Positions 1 through 8,666 of a stretch of DNA of 33,952 nucleotides are shown in pieces. Each line of letters begins with the position of its first letter. Position 1 is the stretch's first letter. The translations under genes were made by a program, and so were the position numbers. Source of the DNA: Mucidula mucida. Taxonomy: Eukaryota > Basidiomycota > Agaricomycetes > Agaricales > Physalacriaceae. Below the pieces are notes generated by a model. The model was given only the letters and a program-made list of their open reading frames with translations. It was not told where the DNA came from and made no database searches. The stretch spans positions 1 to 33,952 of the forward strand of contig JADNYV010000369.1 in the NCBI GenBank assembly GCA_015501055.1, in the 5' to 3' direction.

Positions 1-83
1 GTGGGCCTGTTCAAAATGCGCCATAGAAAATAGACGGCGGCTAGGAACAGGATATAGTCAATGTAGAGAACGGAGAAGATCAT
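1..83 (-). CDS. N-terminus of a membrane-anchored protein (partial)
   Basis: Read on the minus strand, the first codon is at 83-81 and 27 codons follow before the window edge. The peptide is very hydrophobic and aromatic, beginning MIFSVLYIDYILFLAAV and running into a basic WRILNRP stretch. A single N-terminal helix followed by a basic/proline hinge is the usual anchor of fungal microsomal cytochrome P450s, but other membrane proteins start this way too, so the P450 idea is inference. No in-frame upstream ATG is close, and a TATA-like box lies about 56 bp upstream. The rest of the gene is outside the window. Confidence 0.5.
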   Translation of the reverse strand, partial: MIFSVLYIDYILFLAAVYFLWRILNRP

Positions 84-138
84 GATGATGATGATGATGG
101 ATGGGCGGGTGGGAGCACACCAAGCGAAGAACCTCGCC

Positions 139-146
139 CTATATAG
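139..146 (-). promoter_or_regulatory. TATA-like box upstream of the partial membrane gene
   Basis: The palindromic octamer CTATATAG lies 56-63 bp upstream of the minus-strand ATG at 83. That spacing fits a TATA element with a short 5' leader. It is a sequence match only. Confidence 0.35.
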
Positions 147-766
147 CCTTATTGTCTTCTTGTGAATCAGGAAACATGGCAAAAATGAAATTCACTCTAT
201 TGTTGTCTTCAGGTCTCATGCGCCTCTGGTAATCTGGAAGAATCCGGAGCGTCATCAGCACAATAAGAAAAGATTTGTAGTTCGTTGGTGCATAATCCGA
301 TCTAGGTGCAAATGCAGAAACACGGTGTAGCCGAGAGCTGATAACGTTCATATCGGAAATTGACATGTAAAGAGCATGTTTTTGTGAACGTCAAGATGAA
401 TGGAGAGGCCAAGGAGCATTAGGATCAACAGTTGTGAATATGCTGCAAAGTCCGTTAACCCCGAGCATTTGTGCCGCTTTCTCGCATCTGTAGAAAACAA
501 TAAGAGCCATCATGAGCACCACAACGTACGTTCTTGTTAGGCCCATTTAGTGTGAGACAGAATAACGTTTGCTTACAACACGATGCAGGGCGCGCGGCGA
601 GGCCAAAAGACGTTACAATGTGCTTGACCAAAACCGGACAGTACGGCCGTCCCACCTGGTTCGACCTTCGGGACCTTGCACAATTGTTAGGTCTGTGTTC
701 TGCAGTGTGCACCCATCGTGGTTTCGCTTCCTAATTGAAAGGCAAACCAACGACTTACTTTCCGCC

Positions 767-1162
767 ATGACGCCCGAAGCTGAGCTCAATGGCTTTCTGA
801 GAAAACCGAAAAACGACGCAGATGACGCGGAACCTCCTACTCTCCCTCCTCATCTCGGGAATTTACGCCATACTACCTATGTGACCGCGGCTTTGGAGTA
901 CCTTGACGACTACCCTTTTGACCGCCGTTTCATCATGCCTACAGGCTGCGCCGTCGATCCTAATGCTCCGAAACACGAAATCTGGCAGGAGAAGGCGAGG
1001 TCCTATCTCAAGGCGTGTGTCGAGGTCGACCGAAGCAGCCTCGCATCTATAGGTCCAACCTATGACGCCAATCTGGCTCAGCAACGATTCATACACGATC
1101 CGTTCTCATTGACACTCCACTGCGTTCACCAAAACTCCAAACAATTCCCGATATTGATATGA
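767..1162 (+). CDS. Hypothetical ORF, possibly a fragment
   Basis: An uninterrupted 131-codon frame starts at the ATG at 767. The same frame stays open further upstream, to about 569. The product is hydrophilic, with an acidic, proline-rich start (PKNDADDAEPPTLPPHL) and no signal peptide or membrane segment. I do not recognise a family. No convincing splice sites extend it, and the neighbourhood is repeat-bearing, so it may be a gene fragment or a chance frame. Confidence 0.25.
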   Translation: MTPEAELNGFLRKPKNDADDAEPPTLPPHLGNLRHTTYVTAALEYLDDYPFDRRFIMPTGCAVDPNAPKHEIWQEKARSYLKACVEVDRSSLASIGPTYDANLAQQRFIHDPFSLTLHCVHQNSKQFPILI

Positions 1163-1573
1163 AGTTTTTCACTCTCCATAAATTTATCGGGATATTGCAT
1201 GGATGTGTGGAGGAGCAGAACCAGAATCTGACAATGAAGATGGAGAGGATGTGAGGGTCCTCTCAGCTAAGATCTGGCAAGTTTTGCAGGAAAAGTTAAC
1301 TTGCTCTGAGCACTTTGTTGCACAGCATGATGGACAAGTACCATATTCAATCAGCGCTTGAAGAGCACGTCTACATTTTTTGGCAGCCGCTAGGGGTCAG
1401 ACTACTCTGTTGTCAGTGCAGTGCGCCTTACTCTAGTTGTTCTCTGAATATAAAATTGAATCTATTGCATTCTCCATTCTTCGTATTTTCTCATCTTGAT
1501 AGGCTGCTGATAGGCGAATTAGACTGTGGGGTCAAGTGGGTGCGTGCCGGCACACTAGAGCCGCGTGACAGAC

Positions 1574-1913
1574 CTGATACAGCACCTTGCAAAGCAATGT
1601 GCACTCTCCACACTTTGCTCCGCTCGGGAATTCTGCTCAGGGTTGAGCCCAATTAGGAAGTAATTCTACGCGCGATGTACAACGAAACCGTTGACGCGAC
1701 CACACGACTCTAGAAGTCCTAAGACAAGTTGAATGTTATAGCAAGGGTCTCTTGCCAGCTTCCGGTATGCTGCACCTTCAAGAACTGTGAGCATACACAC
1801 AAGATTCGAATGAGATTCATTTCAGTAACTAGGTTACACGTCCGGGCCTGAGCAGAAATGCTGAGCGGAGCAAACTGTGGAGAGTGCACATTGCTTTGCA
1901 AGGTGCTGTATCA
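1574..1913. repeat. Inverted-repeat element with ~66 bp arms (MITE-like)
   Basis: The left arm (about 1574-1641) and right arm (about 1849-1913) are near-identical when one is reverse-complemented. Both contain GATACAGCACCTTGCAAAGC on their respective strands and continue through the same GTGCACTCTCCACA stretch. About 200 bp of unrelated sequence lies between. This is the shape of a short non-autonomous DNA transposon or a large foldback. No transposase is present and I could not fix a clear target-site duplication. ORFs spanning the arms share the same translated peptide only because of the repeat, so they were not called genes. Confidence 0.6.
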
Positions 1914-2031
1914 GCCGTGTCCCCACGAGGGATGCTCACTCGCGTACCCGGTCTGAAGCCGCTCCTGCAGTTGTGGGAGTTCGCTCGATCGTGTCTTTGA
2001 TCGATCGGTTTTGATCTTCGTTCGTGCAACC

Positions 2032-3040
2032 ATGATTCTCGGTAAGCTCAAAATTCTATACGTACATCCAACTGTAACACCTAACTCTAACCCTATATAG
2101 ATACCAATAACCCATCCGCTTCGACACATACCCTACTACCAGAGCAAGTCACCCCACCAACCGCGCATCCCACCAAAACTCTGAACCCTGATTGCACAGC
2201 TATTCGTCGGTGGTGAACGCACCCAGTCCTCCGCGGTACTACATTTCCCCCGTGTACTCCCTTGCAATTCTAAGGCCCACTACTCTATATAGGTATTGGA
2301 CGCACGAACGCCCCGCCATCCCCATAACATACACCTTCACGAACTGGAATGCAGAAACGAGCACCATGATGCTGACACCGCCTCCCGACCTCAGCTCGTC
2401 CACGCCCGTTTACAGAATAACGTTATCGATGGATATGAATCCGTTCCTGCCGATTTCGTACAAGACGTCTATCTACAGACCATTGGGCGGGAGTAATGGT
2501 ACGGAAGAAACTCTGCTGGGGCAGTTCGAGTATGTATTAGTATGTATGATCGAGAGTGTGGGATAGTGCTGACTTTCTGCTTGGTAGGCTAGCGATTAAT
2601 TATAGCAGAGCTGTGTTAACGATGGGCGACATCAGTACGCGCATATCGAACGTGTTAACACAGATCAATTTCTCTTCGGTAAACTTCCTTCCCATTGAAC
2701 CATTATTTACACTCCCAAATTGACACTCATCCTTCTCAGCGCCATTGGCTATGGAGACTCCACAACGTCACTTTCCGCTGGGACTGCCGTACAACATTAG
2801 AAGACGGCACCACCATGTGCATCGTAAGTCTGCGCTTCCCCCCGCCAAACCGCCAAACTCACATCGCAGTGCTACTCAACCGACGCGTCCAAAAACCAAC
2901 TAGCAACCTTCATCCCGCCTCCCATACAAGCATCCCCACCACTGCCCGACCCCGTACTAACAGTCTTCCCCGACGGACACGAGTTCTTCGACCATCTCCT
3001 CATATCATGTCTAATAATCGAACGGATGCTCACAATGTAA
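2032..3040 (+). CDS. DUF6593-like protein
   Basis: Six exons give an unbroken frame: 2032-2041, 2101-2212, 2293-2529, 2588-2678, 2740-2823 and 2870-3040 (235 codons before the stop). Introns are 46-80 bp, GT-AG. After a Thr/Pro-rich leader of about 35 residues comes a beta-rich stretch (TYTFTNWNAETSTMML), then WRLHNVTFRWDCRTT, CYSTDASKNQLATF and a hydrophobic end, FFDHLLISCLIIERM. The order of a strand-rich module, a central F+W motif and a final 'iLIsCLiiER' helix matches my recollection of the DUF6593 family, which is expanded in mushrooms and has no established function. It is convergent with the lipase gene, with 168 bp between the two stops. Confidence 0.65.
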
Positions 3041-3208
3041 AAAAAAATCGCATTTACAAACTATACAGATCTGGTATAATTTAAATAAACTGAGGGTGTG
3101 ATACAGAGATTGGCGTGATATGTACGAATATTGCGTCGCTAGATTACTGCTGGTGATATTACTGTGTATGTCATCGTAAAGTAGAAAGATGTATCATAAT
3201 TATAAGCA

Positions 3209-5298
3209 TTAGGATCGTGGACGAGAAGAGTCTGAAGGCTCCTCTCCCGTAGCATTCGCGATGTCCTCCCCAGTAGTCATCGTCACGCCGTTTTCGAGTA
3301 TCGTCGGCGATGAGTTTCGACGTGGTTGCTCCTCCGCCACCTGCACGCCCTCTCCAGCTTTATTGGTGCTCCCACCACTCGAGGGCCCAACCTTCTTCTC
3401 CGGTGTCAGACTCGGCTGGTTCTCCACCCTCTCAGCCAGCATATCGGCGACTCCAAGATAAAACGTAGCTGGCCGAAATTGGATCTCACGACCGAGCATG
3501 GAAGCCCATTTGTATCGCGCAGGATTGACCCACCCTACGAGGTCAAGGTGATTGACGTGCTCAAGGGTTCCCAAGTACGTGCCCTGTCGGCAAGTGAGCC
3601 TTGGATCACATAATGCGCAAAGGATAACATACCCATTTTGCAGATTCAACAGATACGAGCCCGTCATTCGGCCCTTCCTTATCCATCATCACTGAATGGG
3701 ACCACTTCCACGTATCGACGAAGCCAGGCTCGTAAGACGCGCCCCAGCTGAAGTACTTGACGCCCTCAACGTCTTTCACATGCTCGTTGAAGGCGCGCAT
3801 GTTTTCGAGTGTCAAGAATTCAAAGGCTTTTCCATCACCACCGCCATTTGGGAGCATATCGAGAAAACCCAAGAAAGAAGGCATCCGGGTGGCGCCCAGT
3901 GTGGCAAGAAAGTAATCGGCAAAGGCAGACCCGCGATGAGGCGTCGCAATGGTGGTTATAGAGAGAACGGTGAATTTGCGTTGTGGGAGCATTGATGTGA
4001 GATAGCGGCAGTCAAGGCCGCCCATACTATGACCTGTAGAATCAGAGTCAGCAAGCAAGGCAGATAGACAACAATAAATGACCTATGAGATGAACGCTGC
4101 GTCCAGGGTATACTTCAGATATTTTCTGTTCTAGGACTTTTGCGCGGTCTATAGGGCTACTTGTGGCGGGTACTCGTGTTATCAAAACTTCTGCTCCATT
4201 CGCTTCCAAGACCTCTTTGATTCCTCGCCAATGCGAGACTTCCATAGGCGCTATTGCGGGCCCTATTGTAAGGGAGTCGAAACCTAGGAGACCATGACAG
4301 AACACAATAGGGTTTTTGGGAGCCCGATCTATCAATGGTACGATTAAGATTACAGCAAGTACTGTAAGAAGACGTACTGACATTTATTGTGTAAATTGTC
4401 CGCTTCTTCCTCAACAGTTTCTCGCCTGTCCTCTTCTCCCAAGAGCTCATCAACCTGATCTTTGTTATTTGAGAACCACGACCAATTCTTGTTCCAGGAA
4501 TTGGAGCTGTCAACCGAGACCGCGTCGTGTGAGGACGTTGATATTGAACGCGCATGGGATAAGCGCCGACTTAGAGTTAAGTCGCGCTGCGAAACAGAAC
4601 GAAGGGTATCCAGTGAAGTACGCTGCGTCGGGGATTCGCTCAGTATTGTTGGCGGATGGTATGAAGTCGAAGTTGGGCTGGTGGATGACGAGGACGTTAT
4701 AGAATACGACTCAAACCGAGTCGACGTGGAGACTGTCGCTGTAGGCATCGTCGACCGTGCAAGATTGTCAAGGAAAGGCGGGGAATGCGGCATCTCGCGA
4801 TTGTGGTGAAATGATTTTGGTAATCTCGCTACTGGCGGTCTTGTAGGAAGGCGTAGCGGTTCATTGAGTGCCTCGTTCAGGGAAGCGAGGCCTGGAGATG
4901 GCGGTGTAGATGCTCTCGTCGAAGGAGATGTCGATGGCGACGACGACGACGGTGATTGCGCTGGACTGGCGGTGTGATATGGAGACCAGTTGCCTAGCCA
5001 CCGGAGGACAGGTTGATGAGAGAGGGTTCGAGAGGGGTCCGACACTGTCTTGGACGACGTTGACGCCACCGTGGCCATCATGTGCAATGATGAGCAGCTC
5101 GAGGGAGGGCGCAACATGCACGACGCGGCGTTGCTCCAAACTGCGGGGTCGACCCTCGTTGGGGTTTCCAAATTGGGTCACCTTCCGGATTCGGATTCGG
5201 CCCGAATTCAATCTGGCTCCGCTAGTGCTCAGACTCTCACTGCAGGTTGATATTCGACCGTCTAACAGCGGAAAAAGTGAAGATTGCGGCACCGTCAT
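3209..5298 (-). CDS. Alpha/beta-hydrolase lipase with long N-terminal extension
   Basis: Five exons on the minus strand: 5298-5046, 4993-4382, 4328-4083, 4033-3633 and 3583-3209, giving 628 residues. Residues 1 to about 290 form a Ser/Thr/Pro-rich extension ending in an acidic helix. The lipase domain begins at YRAPKNPIVFCHGLLGF. The nucleophile elbow GHSMGG is at about 371-376 (Ser373). A GPNDGLVS Asp lies near 494 and NHLDLVGW His near 516; these are the likely triad, consistent with a triacylglycerol-lipase/acyl-transfer fold. A low-complexity tail follows. The 53 bp intron 4329-4381 contains an in-frame ATG (4383) that mimics a secreted lipase start with a false signal peptide. Splicing through it restores a family-like KYRAPKNP junction. 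The first intron (4994-5045) is the least certain: an upstream donor in the same phase is also possible. A cytosolic or membrane-associated neutral lipase is inferred. Confidence 0.8.
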
Positions 5299-5837
5299 GT
5301 TACCATCTGTCTTGCCTCCTCAGCCAGCTGTTCAGGATGGTCAGAACCGCCCATAGAAGTCGCTTTGAATTCAATCAACTCTGTCCATAGATTCCACAAC
5401 AGCAGAGGATCTGACTGCTGCCCAAGGGTTGGCAAAAGTCACCTCACCTAGCGAGTCAGTTTCTTTCCTATCATGGTGTAATCCATAGCGCTGATATCGA
5501 AGCCAGAACGCCTCTCTTCCTGTGCACTTTACCTGGTCATTCAATTGAAGCTGCGCGCTGTTATTGAAAACTCACACACCCTGTGTAGATTGCTACCGGC
5601 TATTCCCAAACCGCGACCGAATAATGGTTCATCGCAAGCGCGATCATCCGAGTCTGCCTGAAGAAATCGACGCGAAGGACGCGAATATCATGACGTGGAA
5701 CGAGTGAACGCGCCTGAGGGTCCAATGTCAACGCGTTTTCAGCGACAATGGACGCAGGGAGGTTGCTGGCAAGGGATCATCTTTACTCATAGATGGAGCC
5801 ACGTTAGACCCATCTCCTGCATGCCATTGAACTCTTC

Positions 5838-6050
5838 TACACATTGGGATACTCAAACACCGCGCGCAGCTAAATGACGCGTGCAATGTATGTAAATCAC
5901 CTTTTTCTTGTACTGCTCGCTGCTGGTAGCTGTGTAGACTTTGTACTTACTGGTATTAAGCGCTCTTGAGGCCTCGTGTGTGGGAGAATTGACGAGTTTA
6001 TCCGGTTAGATCGCAGAGATAACATTGTCATATGGTATAGAGCGCGGCGT
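5838..6050 (+). repeat. Diverged repeat, copy 1 (inverted relative to copy 2)
   Basis: This segment shares blocks with the reverse complement of about 8325-8474: CTACACATTGGGA followed by AACACCGC, then AATGTATGTAA, then CGCTCTT..GCCTCGTG, then GA(C)GA(G/A)TTTATCCG and GATAACAT. One internal stretch (about 5896-5960) looks like a longer version of a GTATGT...AAG intron-like gap in the other copy. Both copies could encode a peptide like DEFIR-DR-DNI, but upstream frames are broken in both, so decayed gene copies or transposon remnants are equally possible. Confidence 0.45.
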
Positions 6051-6403
6051 GAGCGGAAAGTCATCCCATTCTCCTTCTCATTTCATGATACACCTTCACG
6101 GAAGAGACACAGTCGCCGAGTATACCGCGCGGTCTATCTATAATCTATTTTAATGGGCATGAACTCTCTTTTGGTTAGTATGTAACAGCCTCACTATTCG
6201 CCTGAGAAGGGAATTGGACTTGACTTTGGAAACTTGAACAACGAATGCGACTGACCGGGGTTCAAACATTGTGCTTGCGCCACAATCAATCTTCTATCCG
6301 ATCCGGTTATGTCGGTTATCCTTCGGGTAACGATTGCACATCGGCCTCGACGGGGCTGTATCGAAGTTCCAGCCCCGTAGATTGTTTAGAGAGGGTTTGA
6401 CAT

Positions 6404-6500
6404 GGACATTCTTGATCTTCGTTCCGAGGAATATCGTGGGGGAACTGAGCGGACATTCTTGATCTTCGTTCCGAGGAATATCGTGGAGGAACTGAGCGGA
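6404..6500 (+). repeat. 47 bp tandem duplication
   Basis: Two adjacent 47 bp copies begin ACATTCTTGATCTTCGTTCC and end GGAACTGAGCGG. They differ at one visible position (GTGGGGG versus GTGGAGG). The period is 47 bp (6406 and 6453). No function is suggested. Confidence 0.85.
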
Positions 6501-7017
6501 TTGTCCCAATACAGCAAGCGATGGTCAATTGGAATTTCGTCCGAGCGTAGAGTTTCTCTAAGAGGCGATCATGACGTTTACGCAGCACTGCAGCAAATTC
6601 TTACGGCGATCAACACCTGCTTTCGTCCACCACCTTCGTCGGCCAGCAGCGGGTCCGTCTCCTCCTTCATGTCTTCGCGATGCACGGTCGGCACTGGTCC
6701 GGCTCGGTTCGCAATGCAGGGGCTCAGCTCAAACGGCATGTTTACACCGCCTGTCGATCGACCTTCTAGAGAGACCAAGGGCCCGTCCAGTGGCATCGTG
6801 TTTCCCACAGGAGCCTGCGAATGGCACAGCATTGTTTTCTGCTGGACATCCTGAACGCCGTCGAGAGAGACAGTTCACGTCAATTGCACAGTGACATGCT
6901 GTTATGGTTTGCACTGCCCCGACCGGAACGCGCTAAAAACCCGCCCCCATCCATGTTTGAGTTTCGTGACAGGTGAGACGAGTGACTGAGTACCCGGCGG
7001 TTTTCCATGTGTTGGGA

Positions 7018-7023
7018 TATAAA
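7018..7023 (+). promoter_or_regulatory. TATA box of the Kre6-like gene
   Basis: TATAAA lies 48 bp upstream of the ATG at 7071, in the context GGGATATAAATTGAG. The spacing suits a TATA-driven promoter with a very short leader. This suggests that the truncated Kre6-like gene may still be transcribed. Confidence 0.45.
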
Positions 7024-7070
7024 TTGAGCGCTCTCATGACCCTGATGAATCCCTTGCTATCTTCTTTCCT

Positions 7071-7793
7071 ATGGCCACCGCGTCCTCCTCTCGTCGCAGC
7101 TCATGGATGAACAACTATGAAGCTGTCGAGCTCGAGGTACCGGATGCCGACCTCGTACGGTCGTCAAAAGTCTTTACGCATTCGCCCTTGAACCCCTCCA
7201 CTTCCCCACGGCCCTCGAGTTCCTCCACAGTAACTCGATCCGCTACGGGGTCCTCCCACTCCCCGCCAAAGTCCGATTCTCCCTCACCGCCACCACGCTT
7301 CGTTCGCTCGTCGTCGTCCATGACAAACATCGGTCCCCGGATGCCTTCAGAGGAATCCCGTATACTGGGCTCGCCCGGGTCGCGCGGCTCTATGATTTTG
7401 TATCACCTCCCCATAGACGGCCCTCTGAGCCCGCCTCCCGCTATGAATCGCCTAACGATGATGTCCACACACTCCCGCGATTCGACCATATCGTATTCTT
7501 CTGATTCGAAGTATCCGGGTCAACTTAATGAGCACGACGTGCAACCTTATGAGTTTGATCCAGAGCTTGATGGTGGAACCTTCGACAAGGAGGATTTGGA
7601 GGCGTTGAGCGCAGAGAGGTCGCGCATGTCTTTGCGTGGTATCATCAACGTTGTGGCGTTGATTTCGCTCGTGGCCGGCATATTAGGCCTGTTCGTTATC
7701 TATCCTATAACCGGGCTCGACAAGTCGGGGCGCCAGGGGAGGATTGTGGGGAACCGCTACATCAACGGGACGGGTCAGGCGACAGGCTTTTGA
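7071..7793 (+). CDS. Kre6/Skn1-like protein, N-terminal and membrane part only
   Basis: A single 240-codon exon. Residues 1 to about 135 are Ser/Pro-rich cytosolic sequence. Residues 150-190 carry the acidic PYEFDPELDGGTFDKEDLEAL and SAERSRMSLRGI stretches typical of fungal Kre6/Skn1 proteins. A single transmembrane helix follows (about 189-211, NVVALISLVAGILGLFVIYPI). Then comes a lumenal start (GRIVGNRYINGTGQ), where family members continue into a GH16-like SKN1 domain of several hundred residues. Here the frame stops 5 codons after NGTGQ. No frame downstream to 8666 shows GH16 features, so loss is not a simple one-base shift. Kre6 proteins act in the secretory pathway in beta-1,6-glucan assembly. 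This copy lacks the domain and is either a truncated paralogue or a stand-alone anchor. Confidence 0.75.
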   Translation: MATASSSRRSSWMNNYEAVELEVPDADLVRSSKVFTHSPLNPSTSPRPSSSSTVTRSATGSSHSPPKSDSPSPPPRFVRSSSSMTNIGPRMPSEESRILGSPGSRGSMILYHLPIDGPLSPPPAMNRLTMMSTHSRDSTISYSSDSKYPGQLNEHDVQPYEFDPELDGGTFDKEDLEALSAERSRMSLRGIINVVALISLVAGILGLFVIYPITGLDKSGRQGRIVGNRYINGTGQATGF

Positions 7794-8666
7794 CTTTTGT
7801 TTCCCTTGTTCATGGTTTTTTATCTTACTTATTTTCATCACGGTACGTCTCGCATTCCTTGCAGGATGCAAACCATTCTGACCGACCTCTAGGACATTCA
7901 TCTTCTTTACATCGGTTTTAATCATTGGTACACTCCTTTAGCACTGCTCGAATAATACCCTTGTTGTATTCGACGATCATTCGGTTCACCGCCATGATAT
8001 CTCGTATTGGCGGCGCAAGCGCCCGTCGATGTCGCCATTTCATGTTTCCAATTGGCAGACTATCCGAAAAATGACAGGGTGTCGCGATCTTGTTCACTAC
8101 ATGTGATGTCCCGAAACCAGATTTCTATCACGTCCTCCTCGGAGCGTGCTAGGATACCCACAAAGGCAGTGTAGATTGGTCAACGATCTGAATCGGGTTC
8201 CCACGTAACGCTTTGATGAACGTCGGCATACCGCCCATCGCACCAGTCGCATTGCTAATGTCTGAGTTCATCGAGCGCAATTTATTGCCAGGATTTTTGA
8301 GATACAGCCTTCGTTGTAGTCACACCGCGTTTTGTACAATACCAATTGTCAATATGTTATCTTTACGATCTTGTCGGATAAATTCGTCGCTTATCCCGCG
8401 CACGAGGCTTGAAGAGCGCCTAAAACCAACTTACATACATTACATGTCAATGAGCGGTGTTTCCCAATGTGTAGTGGGCTTATCGAGGTGGTGCGTAAAG
8501 CGAGGTGTAATTCGGCTTTGCGACCGACGCGAAATGAACATCGTCCAGCATCAAGATTTATCGAGTAATAATAATACTGTATATCCCTGTAAAGTACAAG
8601 CATTACTGTAGAGGGGTAGCAATGTAGTTTTACAAACGACAAAATATAAAAGAGCAACACGTCAGC
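7794..8666. other. Non-coding interval between Kre6-like and Mit1-like genes
   Basis: No recognisable gene. The minus strand shows two short plausible peptide stretches, one around 8165-8270 (containing TGAMGGMPTFIKALRGNP) and one at 7922-8040 ending at a stop (containing MAVNRMIVEYNKG). They are separated by stops and frame changes, and I could not link them by splice sites. They may be remnants of a decayed gene. The interval also holds repeat copy 2. Confidence 0.35.
8325..8474 (-). repeat. Diverged repeat, copy 2 (inverted relative to copy 1)
   Basis: Its reverse complement aligns by eye with about 5838-6050, sharing ordered blocks such as CTACACATTGGGA, AATGTATGTAAG, GCGCTCTT and TTTATCCG. 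The two copies flank the Kre6-like gene in opposite orientation. Identity is moderate, so the duplication is old. Confidence 0.45.

Larger units (their letters stand above)
5299..7017. other. Gene-poor region between lipase gene and Kre6-like gene
   Basis: No ORF here carries a recognisable domain. A short frame from the ATG at 5622 can be extended by one 39 bp intron but then breaks. About 5838-6050 has a diverged inverted copy at about 8325-8474. A 47 bp tandem duplication sits at 6404-6500. The left part should include the promoter and leader of the minus-strand lipase gene, and the right end holds the TATA box of the Kre6-like gene. Confidence 0.5.

Noticed and set aside
1315..2029. Two ORFs sharing the peptide DTAPCKAMCTLH as a gene family
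   Set aside because: The shared peptide is only the translation of the inverted-repeat arms.
4048..4383. Secreted lipase starting at 4383 with an N-terminal signal peptide
   Set aside because: The hydrophobic start is intron sequence with good donor and acceptor. Splicing gives a better family match and keeps phase with the upstream frame.
6248..6275. tRNA B-box-like GGTTCAAAC
   Set aside because: Flanks do not form a T-arm stem, and no A box, anticodon arm or acceptor stem fits.
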